Positions 17,210 to 25,507 of a DNA stretch of 64,000 nt are shown here, piece after piece. Position 1 is the first letter of the stretch, and each line of letters starts with the position of its first letter. The notes below the pieces were generated by a model. It saw only the letters and a list, made by a program, of their open reading frames with translations. It ran no database searches and was not told the DNA's origin. The stretch is from Myxococcota bacterium (lineage in GTDB: Bacteria; Myxococcota_A; Polyangia; JAAYKL01), in NCBI GenBank assembly GCA_028278265.1, contig JANQET010000013.1, positions 1 through 64,000 of the forward strand, written 5' to 3'. Both the position numbers and the translations under genes were made by a program.

Positions 17210-18337
17210 ATGGATAGCTCACAATACAAAATCCCCACTCAAATCGACTTCGGCCCGGGGAGCATCAAAAACCTCGCCAACCACATCTCCCCCGATGAGC
17301 ATCGAATACTACTGGTCGCCGACGAGCCCGCCCTGCGGCAGAGTGGCGCTCGTGCGGCCTTGATCGATCAGCTCCTGCGCAAGGTGATCTCCATCTTTGC
17401 CGACGTCGTCGAAAACCCACCGATCGAGAGTTTGGAAGAGGGACGGCAGATGGCCTTGGCCCGCGATGCGCAACTGGTGATCGGTGTGGGCGGCGGCTCG
17501 GCGATGGACACCGCCAAGGGCATCGCCACGTTGAAAACCAACGATCGCCATTTGTCCGCGTACCTTGACGGCCGGCCGTTGGACGCGAATCCGCTCCCCG
17601 TGATCTGCATTCCCACCACTTCGGGCACGGGCAGCGAGGTGACGCCCTATGCGGTATTCACCGGTGCGAAGAACAAACAGGCGTTGAGCGCACCGCAGCT
17701 GTACCCTCGGGTGGCAATCGTCGATCCCGAGCTGACCTATTCCATGCCCCGAGGGCTGGTCGCGGACACCGGGCTGGACGCCCTGACCCACGCCATCGAA
17801 GCGTTTCTGTCGACCGAGGCGGGACCCGCGAGCGACCGGGTGGCCCTCGAAGCGATCCAGCTGGTCGTGGCCAACCTCAAAGCCGCGATGGATCACGACC
17901 TCGATGCAATGGGTCGCATGGCCCGCGCCTCGACGCTGGCGGGAGTTGCCATCGCCCATGCGAGCACGATTCTGTTGCATGTGATGGGGTACCCGTTGAC
18001 CTTCTTTCACGGGATTCCCCACGGGCGGGCCAACGGGATCCTATTGCCCGCCTTCCTCGACTACCTGAGAGCTCACAGCACGGATCAGCAAAAGGTCACG
18101 GTGTTGGAGGCATTGTTCGCCGATGTTGGAGGAGTCTCATCCTTTATCCATGGCCTGGGGGTGTCGACCAACTTGGCGGACTACAACGTGCAGAGCGCTG
18201 AGCTGGACGAATTTGTCGATCGCACAATCTCCAAAGATGATGTGAAGATCACCCCGACACGGGTTACTCGTGGAGACATCCGAGAGATCTACAAGCGGTC
18301 GATCGTCGAAGCGCCTGAAGCAGAATCTGAGGGGTAG
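17210..18337 (+). CDS. Iron-containing alcohol dehydrogenase
   Basis: This 375-residue group III NAD(P)-dependent alcohol dehydrogenase interconverts alcohols or diols and carbonyl compounds. The nucleotide-binding motif is GVGGGSAMDTAKGIA. Four metal ligands can be placed by comparison with FucO: D190 and H194 in DTGLDALTHAIE, H257 in LHVMGYPL and H271 in GIPHG. Full family length is kept. The substrate is unknown. The gene is monocistronic, and its last 74 bases overlap the end of the convergent MEDS-domain gene. Confidence 0.92.
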   Translation: MDSSQYKIPTQIDFGPGSIKNLANHISPDEHRILLVADEPALRQSGARAALIDQLLRKVISIFADVVENPPIESLEEGRQMALARDAQLVIGVGGGSAMDTAKGIATLKTNDRHLSAYLDGRPLDANPLPVICIPTTSGTGSEVTPYAVFTGAKNKQALSAPQLYPRVAIVDPELTYSMPRGLVADTGLDALTHAIEAFLSTEAGPASDRVALEAIQLVVANLKAAMDHDLDAMGRMARASTLAGVAIAHASTILLHVMGYPLTFFHGIPHGRANGILLPAFLDYLRAHSTDQQKVTVLEALFADVGGVSSFIHGLGVSTNLADYNVQSAELDEFVDRTISKDDVKITPTRVTRGDIREIYKRSIVEAPEAESEG

Positions 18338-18920
18338 TGTAGAACGGATTGTGCATAATCTGTCCGTTGACGATGATCACGGGATGCGCTTTTAGCACCT
18401 CGGAAATGGTCTGTGCGTCGAATCGACGCAAATCGTATTGGCAAATCGCCGTGACCTGATGCTGGGCCAGGACGTCGGTGATCTTCGCTTCGTACTCGAG
18501 CACCCGTTCCGCACCGGGAACTTCCCGCAACGACCAGGACATCTCACCGGAGACGCGCACACCGGCGTACCCCTGCTGGCGGGCACTGGTGTCGAACTCG
18601 GCGATGGCACTGAGCTGATCTTGCGGATCGAACCTCCCCTGGGGATAGAACGCGGTCTTGGCATCGGCCACTTTGAATGCGCTGGTGGGCAAAGTCGGTT
18701 CAAATGCGTTCATCTCGTTGAACAACGCGTAAACTTGGGCCACCGATCGGGTGTCGGTGACGTAAGCGACCTGCTCTCCGCAATCCCAACCCGCTCGAAA
18801 CAGATCGGTGATCATTCGATTGCGTTGCGCGTCGTTGTCGTAAAACAGACAGAGATGGGTGCCAGGTAAAATGCGATCGCCGACCGTTTTCCAACTGCCA
18901 TTTTGGGCGCGCGACCACAT
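18264..18920 (-). CDS. MEDS-domain sensory protein
   Basis: This 218-residue protein looks like one MEDS (DcmR-like sensory) domain, a RecA/KaiC-related fold found in regulators of methanogens and methylotrophs. Supporting motifs are GTHLCLFYDNDAQRN near the start, LFRAGWDCGEQVAYVTD, VRVSGEMSWSLREVPG and AICQYDLRRFDAQTISEVLKA followed by HPVIIVNG. No DNA-binding or kinase domain is attached, so it may act through a partner. ATG 18920 is chosen for its excellent AAGGGGGG site. The frame can be extended to 19001 but has no site there. Its 3' end overlaps the convergent alcohol-dehydrogenase gene by 74 bases. Confidence 0.8.
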   Translation of the reverse strand: MWSRAQNGSWKTVGDRILPGTHLCLFYDNDAQRNRMITDLFRAGWDCGEQVAYVTDTRSVAQVYALFNEMNAFEPTLPTSAFKVADAKTAFYPQGRFDPQDQLSAIAEFDTSARQQGYAGVRVSGEMSWSLREVPGAERVLEYEAKITDVLAQHQVTAICQYDLRRFDAQTISEVLKAHPVIIVNGQIMHNPFYTTPQILLQALRRSTACRSLGCLHE

Positions 18921-19283
18921 CGTTTCCCCCCTTGCCGGGTCAACGGGCAACTCGGTCACCCCATCAGCAGATACTACCGATGATAAAATAATTAATTCCA
19001 TATGATTCAGAGTTTCGTCAAGTGGATAGTCGCTGACAACCGCTCTGATTTTTGCCGCACTTCAAAATTCTGTTGTGTGTGTGTGATGTTAGGGCTTCCA
19101 ATCGGTAATAAATTTTTCGCTATCGGAAAACCCGATTTTAATAGTCGTTTTGTATAAAAATTGCATCGCTCTTCAAACATAACCCCCAGCCGGTAGCTAT
19201 TTGTTAGGGTATTGTCCTGAAACGCATTTGCGGATACATTGCATATTTAGTGGCGCATGTGAAATTCGATTACGGAGGCGTGG
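18921..19283. other. AT-rich divergent intergenic region
   Basis: No gene is visible. It separates the MEDS gene (minus) from the unknown gene at 19284 (plus). The central part is AT-rich with short A and T runs. A possible promoter for the plus-strand gene is noted separately. Confidence 0.5.
19212..19240 (+). promoter_or_regulatory. Possible promoter of the gene at 19284
   Basis: TTGTCC (19212-19217) and TACATT (19235-19240) are 17 bases apart and lie about 45 bases before the start codon. Each box matches consensus at 4 of 6 positions, so support is modest. Confidence 0.35.
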
Positions 19284-19913
19284 ATGAGGTTTTCTGACCA
19301 TCGTATTGAAACCATGGAGGGCCTGAGTGACGTTCTGGTAGCCACGCCTAAAACCGATTTGATTGTCGGACGGACCCAACTCGAAAAGCTGCGCAAAGCC
19401 ACTGTACCGCGCCGCATTGATGAAGAGATCCACCGCCAACTGTTGATTCGAGGGGGCCGTGTCCGCGCGCTCATCCTGCGGGGACGCGATGACGAGGGGA
19501 ATGTTCGCTGGCGGTTCGACAAAGATTTGAGCCCGGCCGAGATTGCCGAATTGGGGTATCTGCTCGTCAAATCACAGGTGGTGCTCTACCGCTGTTTTGC
19601 CGAGGTCGGTGTGCGGGTGCATTTCATTGTCGAAGTGGACGAACAGGTCACCCACGCGCTCAACAAAGGCAAAGATCGCTTGCTCAACGAGCTCAAGCGG
19701 GAGCTCGAGGTTCTCGACGAAGAATCTCCCAAGAACAATCTGTTCTCGTTTCGCGTGTGGCTGCTCGAGAACTTCATGTACTTTCCCTACGTCACTGCTG
19801 ACGAAGCGATCGAAGGGTTGCTGCCCGAAACCTTGCCCATATTAGAAGGGGGCCAGCGAGTGGTGCAAAAAATGCTCGACTACCTCCCACCCCACGAACG
19901 AGCCCACGTATAG
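19284..19913 (+). CDS. Conserved-looking protein of unknown function
   Basis: This 209-residue soluble protein starts at ATG 19284 with an excellent GGAGG nearby. I do not recognise it. Charged helices dominate, for instance RRIDEEIHRQLLIRGGRV, LLVKSQVVLYRCFAEVGV and HALNKGKDRLLNELKRELE. A short beta-like segment, VRVHFIVEVDEQVTHAL, lies in the middle. No signal peptide, membrane segment, Cys cluster or nucleotide-binding motif is present. The N-terminal REGRD-like part (ALILRGRDDEGNVRWRF) could be a small binding domain. It stands alone, convergent with ubiE. Confidence 0.7.
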   Translation: MRFSDHRIETMEGLSDVLVATPKTDLIVGRTQLEKLRKATVPRRIDEEIHRQLLIRGGRVRALILRGRDDEGNVRWRFDKDLSPAEIAELGYLLVKSQVVLYRCFAEVGVRVHFIVEVDEQVTHALNKGKDRLLNELKRELEVLDEESPKNNLFSFRVWLLENFMYFPYVTADEAIEGLLPETLPILEGGQRVVQKMLDYLPPHERAHV

Positions 19914-19939
19914 ACCACAACAACACCGAACATGTAGTA

Positions 19940-20030
19940 GGGGCAGGTCTCCGTGCCTGCCCTCCCCGTTGAGGGAAACCGACATTCTTCTAAAGCCATC
20001 AGCGAAAGCCATCAGCAAAAGCATCAGCAC
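19940..20030. repeat. Hairpin and short tandem repeats between convergent genes
   Basis: GGGCAGG (19941-19947) pairs with CCTGCCC (19956-19962) across an 8-base loop. This unit resembles dispersed G-C-rich hairpin repeats seen in many genomes. It is followed by three tandem 12-13-base copies of AAAGCCATCAGC(G/A) at 19992-20029. Together they fill the space between the unknown gene and ubiE. No T-run follows the hairpin, so a terminator role is unproven. Confidence 0.55.
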
Positions 20031-20035
20031 TTTCG

Positions 20036-20764
20036 TTATCGTTTGATCCCGGTGTAAAGAGTGACCACCCCTCCGCTGAGCGGCGTATCGGTCACATCGG
20101 CAAATCCGGCCGCCGTCATTTTGGCAATAATCGCCGCCGGCCGGGGAAACGCTTCGATGGAATTGACCAGGTAGCGGTAGGCCTCCCCCCTGGATAGCAG
20201 GTAGCCCAGCAGGGGGATGACCGTGCGATTGTATATCCGGTGGAGCGCGCCGAACAAAGTGTTGGCCGGCTTGGACAGCTCGAGGATCACCGCCCGGCTC
20301 CCCGGTTTGAGCACTCGGTACAGCTCGCGAAAGGCCCGGGCCTGGTCATCGATGTTGCGCCAGCAAAAACCGGAAATCGCCCCGTCGAATTCCCCATCTC
20401 CAAAGTGCAGATCCGTGGCGTTCTCGTCGGCGAACAAAATTGACGGTTCCAACCCCCGCCTGGCTACCTTGGCCGCGGCAAAGACCCGCATTTCGTCCGC
20501 CGGATCAATCCCGACAACCCTAGCGCCGGGGGCCCGAACCACCAGCGCCGCCGAGAGATCCCCGGTACCGCTACCCACGTCCAGGTAGCGCTGACCGTCC
20601 TGAGGGGCGAGCGCATCGATCGCCTTGTTGCGCCAAGAGCGATCGAGCCCGAGGGAGAGCAGGCGATTGAGCAGATCGTACCGCCGGGCGATCTGATTGA
20701 ACATCTGCTGATTCTGCTCGGCAGAGATCAGGCTGTCCCGGTTCTGGGGCGGGCTAGCCGGCAT
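20036..20764 (-). CDS. ubiE: Ubiquinone/menaquinone C-methyltransferase
   Basis: This 242-residue SAM-dependent methyltransferase carries out the ring C-methylation of demethylmenaquinone or the ubiquinone precursor. FNQIARRYDLLNRLLSLGLD and RSWRNKAID are UbiE/MenG signatures. The SAM site is LDVGSGTGDLS (residues 61-71), and GFCWRNIDDQARAFRE and RVLKPGSRAVILELSKP follow in the family order. Which quinone is made cannot be told. ATG 20764 lies inside the end of the upstream HEAT-cyclophilin gene, with an 11-base overlap, so expression is probably coupled. A longer frame from 20863 lies wholly inside that gene and is rejected. Confidence 0.92.
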   Translation of the reverse strand: MPASPPQNRDSLISAEQNQQMFNQIARRYDLLNRLLSLGLDRSWRNKAIDALAPQDGQRYLDVGSGTGDLSAALVVRAPGARVVGIDPADEMRVFAAAKVARRGLEPSILFADENATDLHFGDGEFDGAISGFCWRNIDDQARAFRELYRVLKPGSRAVILELSKPANTLFGALHRIYNRTVIPLLGYLLSRGEAYRYLVNSIEAFPRPAAIIAKMTAAGFADVTDTPLSGGVVTLYTGIKR

Positions 20765-22901
20765 CGCTGGTAATTTCGACGGTGAGAATGCGATCCCCTT
20801 GCTCCAGCTGATCGGCGACCGCCATGCCGGAGATGACCCGTCCGAACACCGTGTAGTTCCCATCGAGATGGGGTTGCCTGGAGAGGGTGATGAAAAACTG
20901 CGACCCCCCTGTGTCCCTACCGGCGAGCGCCATGCCCACTGTCCCTCGACGGTACGGTACCGAGCTCACCTCGCAGCGCAGGGCATACCCCGGATCCCCC
21001 AGCCCCGTGCCCGTCTGATCCCCCGCTTGAACCACGAAGTTGGGCACCACGCGGTGAATTTCGGTGTCGTCGAAGTGCTGCGCGCGGGCCAATTCGACAA
21101 AGCTGCCCACCGTCCCCGGTGCCAGTCGGCCGTCGAGGGCGATGACCACCTCGCCCTGGGTTGTGGTCACCCGGGCGAACAGGGATTGGTTGCGCCAGTG
21201 GGTTTTGTCTTCGGGAGAGACCGGCCGGGTCGGTGTCGGGGCGTCGGTGCCGGGTTCGATTGCTTCTTTCCACTGCTTGAGGGCTGTTCGTGCGGCTCGG
21301 CGCACCGAGGGGCGTCCGTCTCGCGCCAACTTCAACAGCGTGGGTTTGGCCGCTTCGTCTTTCAGCGCGGCCAGCGCGCCGGCAGCGGAGATCAACGGGG
21401 TCACGGCGTGGTCAAACGGGGTGAAGCGCTCGACCACCCGATCGATCCCCGAGAGCACCTCCGGGCGGATGTTTCGCTTACCGGGCGGACCGGAAGCGAA
21501 GCTGCTAGGGACGGTGCTGATCCCGTCCAACGCGGCGCTGACCACCGTCGCCCGGGAATCGGCAAGTGCGGTCACCACAGCGGTGACGGCGCGTGGTGTG
21601 GCCACCCGGGCCAAGGCGAACAGCGCAGCAACGGCGACTCTCAAATCGGCATCGCCGATGAAATCGATCATCATTTGAACATCATCGCTCGTGACGTCCT
21701 TTTTGGCGGCGAGTCGGGCGATCACCCGTTGCTTGCCCCGATAGGGCCGTTGCGGATCACAGGCGACAAGCCTCACGTCGTCGGTTCCAGCGATCTGGTA
21801 GACCAGACAGCGCACCAGGGACGCGCCCGCGGAATCGGGCCACCCCTGTCGGGCCAGCTGGTCGAGCAACCCTCGAGCTGTCGTTTGGATCGCCGGGTCG
21901 TCTGCACAGCGAATCGCCGCTTCGAAGGCGGCGCGAACCGTGTGAAGATAGGGGGAGGTGAGACGCTCGGGAGACGCGGTGAGCGATTGACCCACTATCT
22001 GTAGTAGATGGCTCGCCAGCGGGCATTTCTCCGTCGCTGAGGCAAAGGCCAATACCCCCGGCGCCGTGGCACTGACCCGATCGTCCGTGTCCTCGAGTGC
22101 CCGGGTGAGCAACTCCCGGCTCAACCCACCGCGGCGGGCCAGGGCCCGCAGTGCGTAGGCGCGGACTTCCGCCGATTTGTCAGCGGACGCGACGTTGCTC
22201 AGATCCGCAAGCACGGATCCGGGAGTGGGGCTGGAACCGGCACAGCGGTAGAGGGCAAAGGCGCTGAACAGGCGCACCTCATCAGCATCGTGACTGAGCC
22301 CGCTCGCGATACGAGTGATCACCTCCTCAGGCAGGGGCACGCCCCGCAAGCCCGCCAATCCCAGGGCCTGCAACGCCCCGGCGCGAACCTGATCCCGCTT
22401 GTCCTGCACCAGGGCGATCGCCGGTCGGAGATCCACCGCACCGCCGATTCGGCCGAGGGTGAGGAGCAGGGTGACGATGCCTTCGGGACGGGCCTCTCGA
22501 CCGAGTCGCTCGGTCACCGCCTCGCTGAGATCCCGGTGGGCTTGCTCATCCAAAAGTCCGCAGGCAAATGCCGCATTGTCGCGCACCTGTGCTTGTTCGT
22601 CTTCCAGCAGGGCGATCAGGGTTCCCGCCGCCGCCGGATCGCCGATGCGGCCCAAGGCCAGGGCCAGGTGCGAGCGAATCGCCGGATCGGCTGTCGAACC
22701 GAGGGCCAGTTGTGCAGGGCTCACCGTTCGCCGATCCTCCGCTTCATCGATCACGGCCAGCGCTTGATGCCAGGGGAGCTGATCAGCCACTGGTGTGGCG
22801 CGAGGCGTGCGCTTGGGGTCTGTGGTCGCCGGACCGCAACCATTGGACAGCAGCAGTCCGATGACAATGATCGCAGCGGGTTGAAATCGGTGTTCAATCA
22901 T
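20754..22901 (-). CDS. HEAT-repeat lipoprotein with C-terminal cyclophilin domain
   Basis: This 715-residue predicted lipoprotein has a signal sequence ending in LLLSNGC, then about 500 residues of HEAT-like alpha-helical repeats (for example SHLALALGRIGDPAAAGTL, VRAGALQALGLAGLRG, VRAYALRALARRGG), then a cyclophilin-type peptidyl-prolyl isomerase domain from ~residue 565. That domain keeps core motifs such as VVPNFVVQAGD, AGRDTGGSQFFITL and PHLDGNYTVFGRV. It would act in the periplasm on protein folding, with the repeats as a docking scaffold. ATG 22901 is chosen because it starts the signal peptide. The gene runs into ubiE with an 11-base overlap. Confidence 0.87.
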   Translation of the reverse strand: MIEHRFQPAAIIVIGLLLSNGCGPATTDPKRTPRATPVADQLPWHQALAVIDEAEDRRTVSPAQLALGSTADPAIRSHLALALGRIGDPAAAGTLIALLEDEQAQVRDNAAFACGLLDEQAHRDLSEAVTERLGREARPEGIVTLLLTLGRIGGAVDLRPAIALVQDKRDQVRAGALQALGLAGLRGVPLPEEVITRIASGLSHDADEVRLFSAFALYRCAGSSPTPGSVLADLSNVASADKSAEVRAYALRALARRGGLSRELLTRALEDTDDRVSATAPGVLAFASATEKCPLASHLLQIVGQSLTASPERLTSPYLHTVRAAFEAAIRCADDPAIQTTARGLLDQLARQGWPDSAGASLVRCLVYQIAGTDDVRLVACDPQRPYRGKQRVIARLAAKKDVTSDDVQMMIDFIGDADLRVAVAALFALARVATPRAVTAVVTALADSRATVVSAALDGISTVPSSFASGPPGKRNIRPEVLSGIDRVVERFTPFDHAVTPLISAAGALAALKDEAAKPTLLKLARDGRPSVRRAARTALKQWKEAIEPGTDAPTPTRPVSPEDKTHWRNQSLFARVTTTQGEVVIALDGRLAPGTVGSFVELARAQHFDDTEIHRVVPNFVVQAGDQTGTGLGDPGYALRCEVSSVPYRRGTVGMALAGRDTGGSQFFITLSRQPHLDGNYTVFGRVISGMAVADQLEQGDRILTVEITSDAG

Positions 22902-22964
22902 GGGCCGCAGTATAGCCAGCTCGAGCATTCGCGCAAAACAAAGTTCACCGGTCAGCCCGTCGGT

Positions 22965-23876
22965 TTACGCGATCAGACCGCTGAGCACCGGTAGAATGTG
23001 CTGATCGACCTCTTCGTCGGTGCTCGGTGTGGGAATCCCGTCTCGCAGGATCCACCGTTCCCGATGGGTGACGCAAGCGCCGGGTTCGACAGGGGACATG
23101 GGACCCAGGGTCTCCAACTCGAGCATCTGCCCATCGGTGAACACCTCCAGGTTGCAGTCCCGGTCCGGATAGGTTCCCGCTGCCAGGTGGGGGGCACTTT
23201 TGGCGAACAGGAGGCCGTTGCGGACGTACGCGAGCCACCCTTCCGGTGTCCGGAGGCCGATTTTTTGCGGGGTGGTGGCGGCCGAATCCTGGCGCATCAA
23301 GATGTACTTGCGGCCCCAGGTGTAGCGGCGATCGGCCAGATCCGTGTATGCCCAGAGCGCCAATGAGCTGGTGGGCAGCAGGTTTTCCCCATGGCTCCCT
23401 CGAGGGGGCAAAGGAATCACCGCGATGCCGCCGGGGGCCATCACCGACAAGGCCCAGGGGGCCAGCGCGACCGGCCACAGACCCCGGTTGTGCAACCGGT
23501 GGGTAATCGTTGCGGTGTTTTGCCCCGGCAGCAGTTGGATTTCCAGTTCCTTTTGAATCCCGGTTGACGACTCCAGAGGCTGGACCAGGCAAACCCGGTC
23601 ATCGAGCAGCTCAATCTCAACCCGCCCATTGTCCGGGCAGTAGGTGCGAGGTTGAGCTTCCGGCGCGTGCCACAAACGATGTCCCCCGTAGTTGACCCAC
23701 TCCCGATCCCCAGTGCGTCCCACCAATTCCTCGTACACCTTGAAGGCATTTTCCCCATCAGCCAAACCGAACCAGATCACTCGAGGACCTACATCGGTCG
23801 TCACGATCAACTTCAGCCGCTCATTGGACAGGCAATAGCAGTTGGGCCAACCACCGTATTCGATTTGTTTCGCCAT
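22965..23876 (-). CDS. DUF4380-like protein, probable carbohydrate-active or sugar-binding fold
   Basis: This 303-residue cytoplasmic protein has beta-rich motifs of the aldose-epimerase-like superfamily used by DUF4380 proteins. These include LIVTTDVGPRVIWFGLADG, EWVNYGGHRLWHAPE, HRLHNRGLWPVALAPWA and NLEVFTDGQMLELETLG with PMSPVEPG. Such genes often accompany plant-polysaccharide use. ATG 23876 follows a good AGGAGA site. A frame continuing upstream to 24611 runs antisense through the GH26-like gene and is rejected. It is divergent from the GH26-xylose operon, sharing a 363-base control region, which supports a role in the same pathway. Activity is unknown. Confidence 0.75.
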   Translation of the reverse strand: MAKQIEYGGWPNCYCLSNERLKLIVTTDVGPRVIWFGLADGENAFKVYEELVGRTGDREWVNYGGHRLWHAPEAQPRTYCPDNGRVEIELLDDRVCLVQPLESSTGIQKELEIQLLPGQNTATITHRLHNRGLWPVALAPWALSVMAPGGIAVIPLPPRGSHGENLLPTSSLALWAYTDLADRRYTWGRKYILMRQDSAATTPQKIGLRTPEGWLAYVRNGLLFAKSAPHLAAGTYPDRDCNLEVFTDGQMLELETLGPMSPVEPGACVTHRERWILRDGIPTPSTDEEVDQHILPVLSGLIA

Positions 23877-24239
23877 AATTTCTCCTATTTTTTCACTGTC
23901 ACTTTTGCGATACATTTTCAAAGTTAAATCGAGTTTCAGCGGGCCTCCGTCCCCCTTCCGAGGCTTCTCTTTTCTTTTGCAGACCGCCGGACTAAATTGC
24001 AACCCCGCTTTGGTTGGCCGTGTTGCCGGTGGTGATACGAGATACGGCTTGACAGGAATGGTCGAATTGAGGTCTACTGGTATATAGTTTGTTAGTACGG
24101 CATCCAAACAATGGTTGTCGATCGAAAACTGATTGAACTGGAGACAACTTGCATGCTTTAATTTGCCGACATCAACGAACCGGGCAATGGGGGTGCTTTC
24201 GTCCGGATGATTCGGCAAATGAGTGAAGGTGGTATGGCA
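23877..24239. other. Divergent control region between DUF4380 gene and GH26-xyl operon
   Basis: No gene is visible. The region holds an isolated TTGACA at 24049 and an A/T-rich TATATAG near 24081, followed by a half-matched XylR-like box listed separately. It must carry the promoters of both flanking genes, but I could not place a well-spaced -35/-10 pair. Confidence 0.45.
24084..24112. promoter_or_regulatory. Weak XylR/ROK-like operator
   Basis: ATAGTTTGTT (24084-24093) matches 9 of 10 bases of the XylR half-site TTAGTTTGTT. The opposite half, TCCAAACAAT (24103-24112), matches AACAAACTAA at 6 of 10. Half-site spacing is nine bases, as in the strong site at 62691. It lies in the divergent control region of the xylose operon. 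It is weaker than the two other sites. Confidence 0.4.
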
Positions 24240-25469
24240 ATGAACACGAAACAAAAGGGTGTAACAGCTGGCCTGGCATTGGGATTGACCGTGGCGTTCG
24301 CCGCAGTGACGTGGGGGTGTGGGGCGGCAGCTCCGGCCGAGCCCACTACACCGGTCGAGTTGGGGCCACCCAAGGCGGTCGAGCCGAAATTTGTTCCCCC
24401 GGACAATAAAATTTTGTTCATCATCGGGCAGGACGTGGAGTCGGTGCGCGAATATACCAAAGCGCTGCCCGATCCCCAACCCGGGGGAGTGACGATGTAC
24501 ACCAACATGGTGGTTCACGAGCTCTCCCCCTTTCCTCCGCTCGCCGGGTTGACCCGCGGCGAAGACGAGGATGCGATGGTCACCGGCACGGCCAATTCTC
24601 AAAGCTCCCAAGTCATGGTGCGAGAAAATCCCAACTCAACGCTGGTGATTGGCCTGTACCTGGCCCACGCGGAAAAACACGGGTGCTCAACTATGTACCT
24701 CGATAAAATCAATAAAGGTGAATATGACGAGTACATCGATGAGATGGCCAACTACCTCAAGTCGCTCAACCGGCCGGTCTACCTGCGCATCGGCTACGAG
24801 TTTGACGGGTACTGGAACTGCTACAAGCCGGAGCCGCACAAAAAGGCGTTTATCCGCATGGTCAAACGGCTGCGCGAGCTGGGGGCGGACAACGTCGCTT
24901 CAGTCTGGCAGTCAGCCACCTGGCCCTTCGACAACACCGAGTGGGCCCAATGGTACCCGGGGGACGAATACGTAGACTGGATCGGCTTTTCCTACTTCCT
25001 CGCCGACACCGGTTATCTGGAGAACCTTCCGCCGAATCCGGACCTGGCGCGGGAAAGCCTGTTGGCTTTTGCCCGATCCCGCAACAAGCCGGTAATGATC
25101 GCCGAAGCGTCGGATCAGGGGTACGACAACGAGGACCTGACCCGCAGCGTGATCAACAAAAACGCGATTAAACCACTGACCCAGGAGCAAATCTGGGACG
25201 GCTGGTACCAGCCGTTCTTCGACTATATTCACGCCAACGCCGACGTCATCAAGGCGGTGGCCTACATCAACTCGGACTGGGACAGCCAGCCCATGTGGCA
25301 GTGCCGCCCGGGAATCCCCGGTGGGCAAGCCGGTTGTACGGACGGATACTGGGGCGACTCCCGGGTGCACGTCAATGAGCACATCAAGACGAAGTGGGTC
25401 GAGGAGCTGAGCAAAGAGGTTTGGCTCCACGGCAGCCCGGAACTGTTCGGCATACTGGGACTGCGCTAA
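24240..25469 (+). CDS. GH26-like glycoside hydrolase lipoprotein
   Basis: This 409-residue secreted protein has a TIM-barrel of the clan GH-A kind, closest in motif to GH26 mannanases and beta-1,3-xylanases. The likely acid/base is E186 in YLRIGYEFDGYWN and the likely nucleophile E288 in KPVMIAEASDQG. NVASVWQSATWPF and GDEYVDWIGFSYF fit the family between them. An N-terminal signal ends near TWGC, a non-canonical lipobox, so the enzyme may be anchored in the envelope. ATG 24240 is preferred (GAAGG about ten bases upstream), with 24234 as an alternative. It is the first gene of a run with xylB, xylA and the GH43 gene, implying a xylose-containing substrate. Confidence 0.78.
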   Translation: MNTKQKGVTAGLALGLTVAFAAVTWGCGAAAPAEPTTPVELGPPKAVEPKFVPPDNKILFIIGQDVESVREYTKALPDPQPGGVTMYTNMVVHELSPFPPLAGLTRGEDEDAMVTGTANSQSSQVMVRENPNSTLVIGLYLAHAEKHGCSTMYLDKINKGEYDEYIDEMANYLKSLNRPVYLRIGYEFDGYWNCYKPEPHKKAFIRMVKRLRELGADNVASVWQSATWPFDNTEWAQWYPGDEYVDWIGFSYFLADTGYLENLPPNPDLARESLLAFARSRNKPVMIAEASDQGYDNEDLTRSVINKNAIKPLTQEQIWDGWYQPFFDYIHANADVIKAVAYINSDWDSQPMWQCRPGIPGGQAGCTDGYWGDSRVHVNEHIKTKWVEELSKEVWLHGSPELFGILGLR

Positions 25470-25507
25470 CCCGGGGCACCCCCACAAATCAAAGAGAGGG
25501 CTTTAAG

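Noticed and set aside
22965-24611. Extension of the DUF4380 gene upstream to 24611
   Set aside because: The extension runs antisense into the GH26-like gene and through the control region. ATG 23876 has its own good ribosome site and starts the recognised domain.
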